A stretch of DNA of 64,000 nt from Nodosilinea sp. LEGE 06152 (GCF_015207525.1 NZ_JADEWR010000007.1:103598-167597), one strand, 5' to 3'; counted from the first letter of the stretch, positions 33,659 to 43,610 are shown. Numbers and translations: made by a program. Notes: a model not told the origin generated them from the letters alone.

Positions 33659-34612
33659 GTGAAACGCCAATCGATGGTCTGTGGTCTTGGCCTCTGCCTG
33701 GTGCTGGCTAGCTGTGCTGGTGTACCCTCTGGGTCTCAAGAAGCAGCCCAATCAGCGGCCCCAGCCGCCACCCAGCGCGCTGTGGGCCACGCCATGGGCA
33801 GTACCGCTGTCCCCAGCCGTCCGCAGCGGGTGGTGGTATTGACAAACGAGGCCACCGATATGGTGCTGGCCTTGGGGCTTACCCCGGTGGGTGCAGTCAA
33901 GTCGTGGTCGGGGGAGCCTTACTAAGACTACATTGCGGAAGAAATGACCGACGTACCCATTGTTGGCGACGAACTGCAGCCCAGCCTGGAGCAAATTGCA
34001 GCGCTACAGCCCGATCTCATCATCGGTAGCCAGGTGCGGCAGGGGCAAATCTATGATCAGTTGAGCGCGATCGCACCCACGGTTTTTTCAGAAACCATCG
34101 GCGAACCCTGGCAAGACAACCTGCGCCTCTACGGCAAAGCCCTCAACCGCGAAGCCGAAGCCGAAAAGCTGCTGGCCGACTGGAATGCTCGGGTGGCCGA
34201 TCTGCTCCAGCAGTTCGCAGACCGCAATCTTCAGGTGTCTCTGGTGCGCTTTTTACCAGGCAATGCCCGCCTTTACCTGAAGGACTCATTCCCTGGACAA
34301 ATCGTTCAGGAGGTGGGTCTCCAGCGGCCTCCCACACAATCTGAGGCCGGCTTCGCCCAGGAAGTTTCCCTTGAGCAGATTCCGCAGATGAATGGAGATG
34401 TCCTGTTCTACTTTACGGATGTCAGCTACGACGGCGGCCAATCGGCCAGCGACATCGCCCGGTCTTGGCTAAATCATCCCCTCTGGCAGCAGCTCGACGT
34501 TGTTCAGCAGGGCAAGGCCTACCCAGTCAGCGATGTCGTGTGGACCACTGCTGGCGGTATTCAGGCGGCACATTTGCTGCTGGATGATCTGGAGAAGCAC
34601 TTGGCCGACTGA
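33659..34612 (+). pseudogene. Iron-siderophore binding protein with in-frame stop
   Basis: A FecB-like lipoprotein gene (signal ending L-A-S-C-A-G) read in one frame throughout except for TAA at 33923-33925, after E-P-Y. The flanking protein sequence is continuous: the upstream part covers P-Q-R-V-V-V-L-T-N-E-A-T-D, and downstream resumes D-Y-I-A-E-E-M-T-D-V-P-I-V-G with Q-P-S-L-E-Q-I-A-A-L-Q-P-D-L-I-I-G. One base change from TAC or TAT (Tyr) explains it. Either the gene is recently broken, a fragment from ATG 33944 is made, or the base is a sequencing error. Without the stop it would be 317 residues. Confidence 0.88.
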
Positions 34613-34926
34613 CTATCCAAGCCAGCTGATCCGAAATCCGCATTGAGAAACCCTGGATAAAAACAGGGCCTCGTAGGGGCATTGCACTGTCCCTACAAAC
34701 CGGGCGTAATATCAAATTTGACCGCAACCCCGATTCCAAACAGGTAGCCTGCGTAGGGGCAAACGGTGTTTGCCCAGTCCAACCGAGGGCAGCTAAGGCG
34801 GATTCAGTATAACCAAATAGGATTCGGTATGGTACTAAAACCTGGTTGCCTACCCCTGATTAGTCGGGGGCAAACAACCGTTTGCCCCTACGCCGATTCA
34901 TACCTCAGTTCAGCAGTGCCTACCTC
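34613..34926. other. 314-bp gap with short palindromes
   Basis: Between the broken binding-protein gene and the convergent receptor gene. It holds a shortened family B palindrome (34673-34696) and a facing pair, GTAGGGGCAAACGG at 34753 and CCGTTTGCCCCTAC at 34878-34891, enclosing about 110 bp. No gene. Confidence 0.6.
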
Positions 34927-37452
34927 TCACCATTCAAACGAGTAGCCAATCCGCAGGAAGCGGCCTCTGCCGGCGGCGTTGCTCACCTCGCTGGGCTGAA
35001 GTTGCGACACGACAGGAAAGTAGTCGCTATTCAACAGATTGGCGATGCCGATTTCTAGCGTGCCGGGGCCAACGGCTAGCGCACTAATGTAGTCCATCGT
35101 GAAGTAGCTGCTGACGGCGCGCTGACCGAATACGGCCTCATCCGCAAACACATCGCGACTGCCGGAATAGATCGCCTGCAGGCGATTGCTCCAGCCGGGA
35201 GTAGTCTGGTTCTCCACGTAGGCCGTGAGTTTGAGCGGCGGAATGCGGAAACCATCTAGCGGGGTGTAGGTGCCGGTGTTGCCCCGGTCGATTTCGCCTG
35301 CGGCCCAGCTGGCGGTGCCGCCCAGTAGCCAGGTGTCGCTGAGCCGAGCATCGACCGTGGCTTCTACGCCGTAGACTCGCTCAGGAGCCCGCAGAATTTC
35401 GCCAGGGGCCGTAAACGTTGTCCCCAGCTCAGAGGTGTTGTAGAACCCAGCCAGCGATGCCTGAAGCCTAGGCCAGCTGCCGCGAAGGCCCAGTTCGTAA
35501 TGGTTTACCCGCTGGGCTTCAGGCCGCAGGGTATTCACCGAAAAGCCCGCCGGAGCATTGCGCAGCACTAAGCCGACATCCGCCAGCGAAAACCCCTGGG
35601 CAAAGTTGGCAAACAGGCTGATGTCGTCGCTGAGATCGACGACACCGCCCAGGTTGAACAGGGTGGCATCGTAGGCCAGGTCGCCCCCTTGAACCGCGTT
35701 GCCTGCCAGGGTGGTGAAGTCATCCACCGTCAGGCCGACCCGCTCGTGGCGAACACCGCCCAGCAGGGCAACGCGATCGCTGATCTCCCAGTTAAGCTGG
35801 GCAAACAGGCCCAGGCTCGACTGGTTCAAGGGCGGCACCCAGAGACTCTCGCCAATGCGGCGAAAGGTCAACCCGCCGCTGGCATCGAATGCGGCTGGGT
35901 CAAAAATGTTGATGGGCTGGGAGGTGCGCTCGTTGTTATAGTCTGCTCCCCACAGCAGGCTGAGGGCTCCTTCGTTGGCCAGGGGCGTATTGAACTGGAG
36001 CCGCCCGCCATACTCTGTAGAATCGACCTCCGACTGAAAAATGACGCTGCCCAGGCTGGCAAAATCCCGTGCGTCGAAGGGCACAAAGCGGGTCAGGTAG
36101 TCGCGGTAGTAAAGCTGGCCCTGCAAGTCTCCCCCCAGCACATCGCTGTGGGTGTAGTCGAGGCTCAGTACGGTGTTGCGGTTCGTTTGGGGTGTATCTA
36201 AATCGAGTCCTGGGATGGCTCGGGACCGCTGCCGTCCCGGAACATCGGCAACACTGGGGTCGGTTGTAAAGCTGGTGGTCTGAACGGCGTTGTAGTGGTT
36301 GACCGTAAGCTGTAGCCGCTGATTTTCGGCAAAATCTACCCCAATTTTGCCCAACACGTTGAAGGTGTCTGTATCGGCCAAGCCGCCCTGGTCATTGGGA
36401 TCAGGGGGAATGCGATCGCCCAGGGCATCAAAAAAGCCCCCGCTGTGGTCGTAGGAAAGGGTGAAGGCGTAGTCACTATCGTCGAGCCGACCGCCGAGGT
36501 ACTGCTCTACGGTGCCCCCCAAGCTACCCGAAACATCGGCAAAATCTGTACTCAAACCCAGCCGGGTGCGGGCTACGGTGCCCTCTGCCGGTGCCGTGCG
36601 GGTGATGATGTTGATCACGCCCCCGGTTGCCCCGTCGCCATAGATAGCCGTGGGTCCCTGGATTACTTCAATTCGCTCGATGGCGCTGGGGTCAACAATC
36701 TCGAAATTGCGAAAGACGTTGCGGCTAGGGGTTTGGGGCACGCCATCAATAAGCACCAGCGTGTTGCGCCCTCGCAGCGACTGGCCAAACTGGCTGGAGC
36801 TGCCCGTAGACGGTGCCAGCCCCGGCACCAGCTGGCCCAAAATATCCCCCAGACCACGGGAAACCTGGGTTTGCTGGTCAATTTGCTCCCGCTCAATTAC
36901 CGTTACCGATCGCGGCACGTCGGCGATCGCGGCCTCAGTTCGGGTGGCGGAAACCACAATTTGAATGGCCTCTTCTGCCGCCGCCGTGTCCGCCATGCCC
37001 GGCAGCACGCTAAACACCAGCCCCTGAGCGGCGGCCTGCACCTCGGCGGTGGGCGGGGCTTCCACGCCGGTAATGGCAACCCGCACCTGGCCGTCTCCCA
37101 GGTCGCTGACGCTGATCAAGGCAATCTCGTCCGATGGGCTGACCTGCTGCCAAGGCTCGCCCTCGGGCAGGGCCAGGGTGGCATTGGGAATATCGGCAAT
37201 CAGCGCGTTGCCGGTGGTCTGGATAGTGGGAGCAGCCAGCTCCCCACCGGCGGTTTCTAGAATGACTCGGAAACCGGCTTCTGTCGGCTCCAGCCGCACT
37301 GCCGTTACCTGCACGGTAGCGGTTTGGGTCAGCTCTAGCGCCGCCGGTTGCCCCACCTCACTCTCCTGCGCCCTCAGCGGCATTTCCCAACCGCTCACCA
37401 AACTACCCGACAGGGCTAGCAACAGCCCCAGTTGCCACGACCGTAGACTCAT
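34927..37452 (-). CDS. AMIN-domain TonB-dependent siderophore receptor
   Basis: An 841-residue outer-membrane receptor. Signal peptide; AMIN domain at about 35-140 (V-T-A-V-R-L-E-P-T-E-A-G-F-R-V-I-L-E-T, A-L-I-A-D-I-P-N-A), a peptidoglycan- or envelope-associated domain common in cyanobacterial receptors; TonB box and plug at about 165-290 (I-Q-I-V-V-S-A-T-R-T-E, V-L-I-D-G-V-P-Q-T, I-E-V-I-Q-G-P-T-A-I-Y-G-D-G-A-T-G-G-V-I-N-I-I-T); then a barrel ending G-Y-S-F-E-W. ATG 37452 has GGAGG 7 nt upstream; a longer frame upstream is unlikely. A PchR-like regulator is encoded directly upstream on the same strand. Confidence 0.94.
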   Translation of the reverse strand: MSLRSWQLGLLLALSGSLVSGWEMPLRAQESEVGQPAALELTQTATVQVTAVRLEPTEAGFRVILETAGGELAAPTIQTTGNALIADIPNATLALPEGEPWQQVSPSDEIALISVSDLGDGQVRVAITGVEAPPTAEVQAAAQGLVFSVLPGMADTAAAEEAIQIVVSATRTEAAIADVPRSVTVIEREQIDQQTQVSRGLGDILGQLVPGLAPSTGSSSQFGQSLRGRNTLVLIDGVPQTPSRNVFRNFEIVDPSAIERIEVIQGPTAIYGDGATGGVINIITRTAPAEGTVARTRLGLSTDFADVSGSLGGTVEQYLGGRLDDSDYAFTLSYDHSGGFFDALGDRIPPDPNDQGGLADTDTFNVLGKIGVDFAENQRLQLTVNHYNAVQTTSFTTDPSVADVPGRQRSRAIPGLDLDTPQTNRNTVLSLDYTHSDVLGGDLQGQLYYRDYLTRFVPFDARDFASLGSVIFQSEVDSTEYGGRLQFNTPLANEGALSLLWGADYNNERTSQPINIFDPAAFDASGGLTFRRIGESLWVPPLNQSSLGLFAQLNWEISDRVALLGGVRHERVGLTVDDFTTLAGNAVQGGDLAYDATLFNLGGVVDLSDDISLFANFAQGFSLADVGLVLRNAPAGFSVNTLRPEAQRVNHYELGLRGSWPRLQASLAGFYNTSELGTTFTAPGEILRAPERVYGVEATVDARLSDTWLLGGTASWAAGEIDRGNTGTYTPLDGFRIPPLKLTAYVENQTTPGWSNRLQAIYSGSRDVFADEAVFGQRAVSSYFTMDYISALAVGPGTLEIGIANLLNSDYFPVVSQLQPSEVSNAAGRGRFLRIGYSFEW

Positions 37453-37554
37453 TTCACGTCCTCCCACACTGCGTTCGTTTTGTTGCGAACCTTTCTTAAT
37501 TAGCTGAGAAATCAGTGTAGGGATGGGAGTAGAGCCCTGTCTATCCAAAAACGG

Positions 37555-38565
37555 TCAGGATGATCCGAAAACGGACTTGCTCACCAAACACTCCCTCGGA
37601 CTCACCCCAAACTGCTTGCGAAACGCGGCGGCAAAGTGTCCTAAATGGGTGTAGCCCACCTTGTTAGCGACTTCGGCCACGGTATAGTCGCCCTGCTGAA
37701 GTAGTTGTTCGGCTTTGACCATGCGCTGCTGCGTCAGGTAGCCAATGATGGTCATGCCGAAGCGATCGCGGAAGCCACGGCGGAGGGTGCGATCGCACAA
37801 CCCCACCTGCTGCGCCAGCTCTGTCACCGAGGGCGGATTCTCAAGCTGGGCCGTTAGGATGGCTCGGGCCTGGTAGATACAGTCCACCGTACTGGGCTTG
37901 AGGGCGAGGGTCGGGGCTTTTGCGCCCTGGTCGGCTTGCAGAGCATCGATCTGAAACGCCAGCAGCTCAAACACCTTAGCCTGTAAGTAGAGCCGCCGAG
38001 CCGCGCCATAAAACGGACACCGCAGCATCTGCTGGGCCAGCGCCCGCATTGCAGACGTAACCGGAGGGAACCAGGCTGTTTTCCAGTCGTTGGGTTTGAG
38101 CAGAGACTGCCGTAGCGCTGGTGGCTGCCCCGTCAAAAACGCCTCGACCACATCGGGTCGCAGGTGAATGTTGATGCCTCGTATGTGGCGCGATCGCCCG
38201 TACCGCGCCACATACCCATGCGAAAGCCCGCTGCCCGACAGGTAGCCAACCCCCTCGCCCAGGGTCGGGTAGACATCGTCGTAGTCAACCACACCCGACA
38301 GCATGATGGTGAACTGCACCAAATGCTCATGCACCGGCACCCGCAGCGCCCAGGGCTGAGTGAATTCTTTGTCGATCAGGTCTAGCCATACCCCAGGCGA
38401 TAGCTCCAGACAGCGGGTGCGGCCACGACCCAGGCGGGCGGGCAGCCAGTGACTGATCTCATAGTCCTCCCCTGCATCATCCACTGAGCTGCAAGAGGAG
38501 GGGGCAGATACAGAGGAACTTTGGCAAAGCTCGTCATAATCGGTTTCAGAAAGCAGCAGCGTCAT
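37555..38565 (-). CDS. AraC-family regulator, PchR-like (1)
   Basis: A 336-residue regulator. The C-terminal 100 residues form two helix-turn-helix units (S-V-T-E-L-A-Q-Q-V-G-L-C-D-R-T-L-R-R-G-F-R and T-V-A-E-V-A-N-K-V-G-Y-T-H-L-G-H-F-A-A-A-F-R-K-Q-F-G-V-S-P-R-E). The N-terminal half resembles PchR, which senses ferric siderophore and activates its receptor gene. It lies 102 bp upstream of the AMIN receptor on the same strand, and divergent from the second regulator at 38841. Confidence 0.9.
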   Translation of the reverse strand: MTLLLSETDYDELCQSSSVSAPSSCSSVDDAGEDYEISHWLPARLGRGRTRCLELSPGVWLDLIDKEFTQPWALRVPVHEHLVQFTIMLSGVVDYDDVYPTLGEGVGYLSGSGLSHGYVARYGRSRHIRGINIHLRPDVVEAFLTGQPPALRQSLLKPNDWKTAWFPPVTSAMRALAQQMLRCPFYGAARRLYLQAKVFELLAFQIDALQADQGAKAPTLALKPSTVDCIYQARAILTAQLENPPSVTELAQQVGLCDRTLRRGFRDRFGMTIIGYLTQQRMVKAEQLLQQGDYTVAEVANKVGYTHLGHFAAAFRKQFGVSPRECLVSKSVFGSS

Positions 38566-38794
38566 AGTTGGCAGCCAGCGTTAAAAGCGGGTAAGGGCAT
38601 CAAGCGAGGGCATCAGTTGTTTACTATAGCGTTAATGCAATTCGCTCCCAACTACCTGAAGCGCCTAGACTGCACCGTTTTTGGCAATCCTGCGCGCTTT
38701 AATGACAGGTAAACCACAGGGAGAAGGCTACAGGGGCAAGGGCATTGTGCAGACTGCCCCAAAACGCAGCTCTGGCTGCGATCGCAGTACTTAT

Positions 38795-38809
38795 TGATAT
38801 CTGATATCA
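38795..38809. promoter_or_regulatory. Palindromic candidate operator between two regulator genes
   Basis: TGATATC-T-GATATCA, a perfect palindrome with 7-bp arms, 31 bp before the second regulator's ATG and within the divergent 275-bp space. AT-rich and dyad-symmetric, it resembles Fur-type boxes in size and composition, but the protein that binds is not known. Confidence 0.45.
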
Positions 38810-38840
38810 TCAGCTCACTATTGTTACGCAACGGCGATCC

Positions 38841-39824
38841 ATGACGATCACCTTTCAGGACGGCGAATTGCGCCAGCGGCTGCGAGACCATGTTCAGAGC
38901 ACGCAGCCCGAGCTTTTGGCGAACAGGCAAGACCAAACACTCACTTACCCCGACTGGTTAGGTACTGGCTATAAGCGCGATATTGAGCTGCCCAGCGGTA
39001 TTGATCTAACCCTGCACCGCTACCGTTTGCACAAAGATTTAGTGCAAGTTTGTTCATCAGAACAAAGCGACTGTTTCGAATTTGTGTTTGGCCTCACAGC
39101 CCACAGCCAATACAACGAAGGGCCTGTGTTTAGCGATCGCCAAGCCCATTTACTCGGCCCAGAAACTCAAGACAGCCGATGGCGAGAATTTGCCGATCAC
39201 GACTATTTGGCCGTAGACATTCACCTCGATCCACCCCTGCTGGCAGCGTTGAGCGAAGGTCACAGCACCAGGCTGCCCAATACGCTGCAACAAATGCTGG
39301 CAGGGGAGCGCAACTCCCCCTTCATCGACCCAATTGCGATCACCCCAGCAATGCAGACGGCCCTCTGGCAAATCTTGCAGTGCCCCTACCAGGGGCTGAC
39401 CCAAACCCTTTACCTGGAGGCCAAATCCCTCGAACTGATCGCCCTGTTTCTAGACGCCATTGACGGCAGCACCGCGCAGACGGCCCTCCAACGAGACGAT
39501 CTAGAGCGCATTCATCAGGCGCGGCAAATTTTGCAAAGCAACCTGCAAACCCCCCCTTCCTTGCTCGATTTGGCACGGCAGGTAGGCCTCAACGATCGCA
39601 AGCTCAAAGAAGGGTTTCGCCAGGCCTTTAACACCACTGTGTTCGGCTATCTCACCCAGCAGCGCATGGAAAAAGCCTGTCAGCTTTTGGTGCAACAGCG
39701 ATCGGTTGCAGCGGTTGCGGCGATCGTGGGCTATGCCAGCCCGACGGCCTTTAGCGGTGCCTTTCGGCGCAAGTTTGGCATGACGCCCAAGGCATATCAG
39801 CTAGCCAACTGCCGAGGTGCTTAG
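38841..39824 (+). CDS. AraC-family regulator, PchR-like (2)
   Basis: A 327-residue paralogue of the preceding regulator with the same layout: N-terminal sensor part and C-terminal double helix-turn-helix (L-L-D-L-A-R-Q-V-G-L-N-D-R-K-L-K-E-G-F-R-Q-A-F, V-A-A-V-A-A-I-V-G-Y-A-S-P-T-A-F-S-G-A-F-R-R-K-F-G-M-T-P-K-A). It is read toward the second AMIN receptor at 40099, 274 bp downstream. Each receptor therefore has its own regulator, arranged in mirror image. Ligand identity is unknown. Confidence 0.9.
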   Translation: MTITFQDGELRQRLRDHVQSTQPELLANRQDQTLTYPDWLGTGYKRDIELPSGIDLTLHRYRLHKDLVQVCSSEQSDCFEFVFGLTAHSQYNEGPVFSDRQAHLLGPETQDSRWREFADHDYLAVDIHLDPPLLAALSEGHSTRLPNTLQQMLAGERNSPFIDPIAITPAMQTALWQILQCPYQGLTQTLYLEAKSLELIALFLDAIDGSTAQTALQRDDLERIHQARQILQSNLQTPPSLLDLARQVGLNDRKLKEGFRQAFNTTVFGYLTQQRMEKACQLLVQQRSVAAVAAIVGYASPTAFSGAFRRKFGMTPKAYQLANCRGA

Positions 39825-39899
39825 GGGTTTGGTTTTGGGCGCAAGTTTTATACCAGTCGTCCAAATCACCAGGCATCAACTAAAGGATGAGAACTGTAG

Positions 39900-39921
39900 G
39901 GTGCATCCGCAGCGATGCACC
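39900..39921. repeat. GGTGCATC hairpin
   Basis: GGTGCATC and GATGCACC-type arms preceded by GTAG, the same family as 31547-31570 and the ends of 17896-18077. Confidence 0.55.
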
Positions 39922-40040
39922 ATCTTAGAGCCTAGGTATCAAGAAGAACCCGATACCCAAAAAGTCCCGATCGAAGAGAAAAAAGTCCCGGTCGCAGAGA
40001 AAAGCCCTCGCTAAACCCAATAGTCTAAACCTCATCTATT

Positions 40041-40053
40041 GAGAATACTTCTC
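40041..40053. promoter_or_regulatory. Weak candidate operator upstream of second AMIN receptor
   Basis: GAGAA-TAC-TTCTC, a short palindrome 46 bp before the receptor ATG within CTATTGAGAATACTTCTCG. It is reminiscent of iron-regulator boxes but short; it could be chance. Confidence 0.25.
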
Positions 40054-40098
40054 GTTTGCAAGCGCCGACGAACTCGGCGGCTAGTTGTGGTGTGAGGA

Positions 40099-42603
40099 AT
40101 GATGACTTCAAAGTTGGGCTTTGGGCTGTTTGTAATGGGTCTGCTGGCGGGCGTAACCGCTCCGTCGGCTGGGGCATCGCCACTTCAAGAATCTGAGCCA
40201 GCCCCGGCGGCACTCACCGTAGAGGAGTGGATCGCCCAGGGGCAGGCCAGTGCCACAGCGGTGATTACCGACGTGCAAATCGCAGATGCCCCCGAGGGGT
40301 TGAGAATTGAGCTGATCAGCGATCGCCCCCTCAACGCAGAATCTTCGCGGATAGAGGGCAACGCGCTAATTACCGACATTCCCAATGCGGTGCTCGAGTT
40401 GGTGAATCAAGCTGCCGCAGAGCAGTTTGCCCCTGCCGAAGGCATTGCCCTGGTGCAGATAACCAGCCTGCCCGACGGCACTGTGCGAGTCGCCATCACC
40501 GGCACCGACGGCCCACCCACCGCCCAGATTGGCACAGCCGCAGAAAATTTGGTCTTTAACGTAGCGCCAGGAGTAGCCCAACTTGACGGTGCTGACAATG
40601 CCATTCAAATTGGGGTAACGGGTCAGGGGCAGCCAGATTACCGCGTTCCCAACGCCGCGGTCGGCAGCAGAACCGATACCCCCCTGCGCGATCTACCCTT
40701 CTCTGTGCAGGTAGTGCCCCAAGAACTATTAGAAGATCGTCAGGTACAAAGCGTTAACGAAGCCCTTCGCACGGTTGTTGGCATCAGCCCCGACAACCCG
40801 TCTCAGTCGGCTTTTGAGGGCTATACCATTCGTGGTTTTTCGGGTAGAAATATCCTGCGCAACGGGCTGCGCGATGACACCAACATTACCTCCCGCATTG
40901 CGATTCCCAACATTGAGCGCATTGAAGTGTTGCGAGGCCCGGCGGGGGCTCTGTTTAGCCAGGGTGCTCCCGGCGGCACCGTCAACATTGTGACCAAAAA
41001 GCCCTTGGCGACCCCCCACTATATTGTGGAAGGAACGATTGGCAACTTCGACACCTACGGCGGCTCCATAGACTTTACCGGGCCGCTCAACCAGTCTGAA
41101 ACTCTGCTCTACCGGCTCACCGCAGGCGCGTCTAGTTCGTCAACCTTCATTGATTTTTTTGAGCGCCGCAATTACGTCATTGCGCCCGTCATTAGCTGGC
41201 AGGTTGGCCCCAATACTCAGGTCAATTTTGAAGGGGAATACACCATTTCTGAACAGCCCAACGATCGCGGGCTACCTGCCGTAGGTACCGTTCTGCCCAA
41301 CATCAATGGGCAGCTGCCCCGCAATCGCTTTATCGGTGAACCCAACGATGAGCTAGACAAAAACAACCGCTACGTGCTGCGGCTTGGCTACACGCTTGAG
41401 CACCAGATCAACCCCGACTGGCAGCTACAAAACTCATTTCGGGCCAGTTTTCAGCGGACTCCCCAAAATTCACTTTTTCCCACGGATCTGCTTGCCGATC
41501 AGCGCACTCTAGAACGAAGCATTTTCAGCACTAGCGATCAATCTCAGGATAACTACTCCTTTGATACCAGCCTGACGGGTAGGGTACAGACGGGCAGCAT
41601 TTCGCACCGGCTTTTACTAGGTTTTGATGTCAACCGCGACATCTACGCGAGCAGCGCTCAAGAATTTAGCCTTGACCCAATCGATATTTTTAACCCGGTG
41701 TATGGGGTAGCTCAGCGGCAGTTCATCGCCGACTACCCGAGAGAACCCTTCATTACCAACTCGGTGGGGGTGTATCTGCAAGATCAAATTGACCTGCTGC
41801 CGCAGCTAAAACTACTGCTGGGGGGGCGCTTCGACCTGGTGAGCCAGCAAACGCTCTTTGCCGATGGCACAGAGACATTTCAGGACGATACGGCGTTTAG
41901 CCCCCGACTGGGCATCGTCTACCAACCCAGTGACGAGCACGCTCTCTATGCCAGCTACAGCCGCTCATTTTTGCAAAGCGTGGGCACCGCCTTTGACAAC
42001 ACGCTGTTTGAGCCCGAGCGCGGCAATCAGTATGAGGTCGGCATTAAGTCAGACTGGCTCAACAACCGACTTTCGACTACCCTGGCGCTTTATCAAATCA
42101 CGCGAACGAATGTGTTAACTGAAGACCCCATTAACCCCAACTTCTCGGTGCAGACGGGGGAGCAAAGAAGTCGTGGGGTTGAACTCACAGCCACGGGTGA
42201 AATTTTGCCGGGATGGAACATTGTGGCGGGCTACGCCTACACCGATGCCCAAATTACGGCAGATAACACGTTAGCTGTGGGCAATCGCCTCAACAATGTG
42301 CCAGAGCACGCCGCTAGCCTCTGGACAACCTACGAAATTCAGGAGGGGTCGCTCCAGGGTTTGGGCTTTGGGCTGGGGTTGTTTTATGTGGGCGATCGCC
42401 AGGGCGATCTAGACAATTCTTTCCGGGTGCCCGGCTATACCCGCACCGATGCCTCGGTGTTTTATAAACGAGAAAATTTTCGGGTGGGGCTAAACCTTGA
42501 GAACCTGTTTAATATCACTTACTTTGAAGCCGCCGAAAGCCCTCTGCGCGTTTTTTACGGCGCACCGTTTACTGTCAGAGGCACGGTTTCCTGGTCGTTT
42601 TAG
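40099..42603 (+). CDS. AMIN-domain TonB-dependent siderophore receptor (FhuA/FpvA-like)
   Basis: An 834-residue receptor. Signal peptide to about residue 26, AMIN domain at about 55-160 (I-T-D-V-Q-I-A-D-A-P-E-G-L-R-I-E-L-I-S, A-L-I-T-D-I-P-N-A), plug at about 185-300 (T-P-L-R-D-L-P-F-S-V-Q-V-V-P-Q-E-L-L, Y-T-I-R-G-F-S, I-E-R-I-E-V-L-R-G-P-A-G-A-L-F, G-G-T-V-N-I-V-T-K-K), and a barrel ending T-V-S-W-S-F. The plug type matches hydroxamate receptors such as FhuA/FoxA and cyanobacterial SchT more than catecholate ones (inference). Two binding-protein genes follow. Confidence 0.94.
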   Translation: MMTSKLGFGLFVMGLLAGVTAPSAGASPLQESEPAPAALTVEEWIAQGQASATAVITDVQIADAPEGLRIELISDRPLNAESSRIEGNALITDIPNAVLELVNQAAAEQFAPAEGIALVQITSLPDGTVRVAITGTDGPPTAQIGTAAENLVFNVAPGVAQLDGADNAIQIGVTGQGQPDYRVPNAAVGSRTDTPLRDLPFSVQVVPQELLEDRQVQSVNEALRTVVGISPDNPSQSAFEGYTIRGFSGRNILRNGLRDDTNITSRIAIPNIERIEVLRGPAGALFSQGAPGGTVNIVTKKPLATPHYIVEGTIGNFDTYGGSIDFTGPLNQSETLLYRLTAGASSSSTFIDFFERRNYVIAPVISWQVGPNTQVNFEGEYTISEQPNDRGLPAVGTVLPNINGQLPRNRFIGEPNDELDKNNRYVLRLGYTLEHQINPDWQLQNSFRASFQRTPQNSLFPTDLLADQRTLERSIFSTSDQSQDNYSFDTSLTGRVQTGSISHRLLLGFDVNRDIYASSAQEFSLDPIDIFNPVYGVAQRQFIADYPREPFITNSVGVYLQDQIDLLPQLKLLLGGRFDLVSQQTLFADGTETFQDDTAFSPRLGIVYQPSDEHALYASYSRSFLQSVGTAFDNTLFEPERGNQYEVGIKSDWLNNRLSTTLALYQITRTNVLTEDPINPNFSVQTGEQRSRGVELTATGEILPGWNIVAGYAYTDAQITADNTLAVGNRLNNVPEHAASLWTTYEIQEGSLQGLGFGLGLFYVGDRQGDLDNSFRVPGYTRTDASVFYKRENFRVGLNLENLFNITYFEAAESPLRVFYGAPFTVRGTVSWSF

Positions 42604-42638
42604 GCGCGCTGAATAGGTAATTTAAGGATGCCAAGCTT

Positions 42639-43610
42639 ATGATCTATAAATCCTGGCGGCAACGCATTCAACTGTTCCTAGCCGGAGTTTTGATAGCAGC
42701 TCTGATCCAAAGTTGTACGGGTTCAGGCAGTCCACCGTCTGCAACACCATCAGCGCCCGAGGCATCAAACTGCCGCATGGTTCGCCATGCTCTAGGGGAA
42801 ACCTGTGTGCCCAATCAGCCGCAGCGCGTGATTACCTTGAGCGTGCCCAGCCTGGGGGATGCGATTGCCCTGGGGGTCAAACCGATCGCCACCATCGTCT
42901 ATTTTGACGAACCGCCGCCTTACCTGGCGGAGCATCTAAACTCCATTCAAACATTGGGCCAGGAAGAGCAACCTAGCCTTGAAAAGATTGTGGCCCTCAA
43001 ACCCGATCTGATCATTGGCACTAAGTACTCTGCCGAAACCATTTACAGCCAGCTAGCGCAGATTGCCCCCACAGTCGTTGATGATTGGGAGGGGTATCCC
43101 TCCTGGCGAGGTCACTTTGGCTTTGTCGCTGACGTGTTGGGGAAATCGGATTTGGCCCAGGAGGTCTGGAGTCGCTACTATCAACGCATTGAGTCGCTAA
43201 AGACCGCCCTGGAAAAGAAGCAGCAAAACCTAGAAGTCTCCTTTGTTCACACCTGCTGTGGCACGATTGATTTGGACTTAAAAAACTCTTTTAACGGCAG
43301 CATCTTGGCCGACGCAGGGCTACGTCGGCCACCGGCTCAGGCCGTCGACGGCGGCATTGTGAAGCTATCTGAGGAACGATTGATGGATATCGACGGCGAT
43401 GTGCTGTTTGTTGCTACCGACGGTTCCGAAGCAGCAGAGACCATGGCCAAACTCAAGCAAAATCCACTATGGCAACAGCTAAGGGCGGTGCAAAACGATC
43501 GGGTTTACTCAGTCAACTATCCAACCTGGAGAGGCGGCAATCCCCTGGCCGCCGATGGGGTAATCGATGACTTGTTCACCTATTTAGTGGAAGATACGCC
43601 GCCAACTTAA
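42639..43610 (+). CDS. Iron-siderophore ABC substrate-binding lipoprotein 1
   Basis: A 323-residue FecB/FhuD-like binding protein. Signal with lipobox L-I-Q-S-C-T; P-Q-R-V-I-T-L-S-V-P-S-L-G-D near the start of the first lobe; Q-P-S-L-E-K-I-V-A-L-K-P-D-L-I-I-G; long linker helix; and the second lobe with L-D-L-K-N-S-F and P-L-W-Q-Q-L-R-A-V-Q. It starts 35 bp after the receptor. It could serve the FecCDE importer whose own binding-protein gene is broken. Confidence 0.92.
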   Translation: MIYKSWRQRIQLFLAGVLIAALIQSCTGSGSPPSATPSAPEASNCRMVRHALGETCVPNQPQRVITLSVPSLGDAIALGVKPIATIVYFDEPPPYLAEHLNSIQTLGQEEQPSLEKIVALKPDLIIGTKYSAETIYSQLAQIAPTVVDDWEGYPSWRGHFGFVADVLGKSDLAQEVWSRYYQRIESLKTALEKKQQNLEVSFVHTCCGTIDLDLKNSFNGSILADAGLRRPPAQAVDGGIVKLSEERLMDIDGDVLFVATDGSEAAETMAKLKQNPLWQQLRAVQNDRVYSVNYPTWRGGNPLAADGVIDDLFTYLVEDTPPT

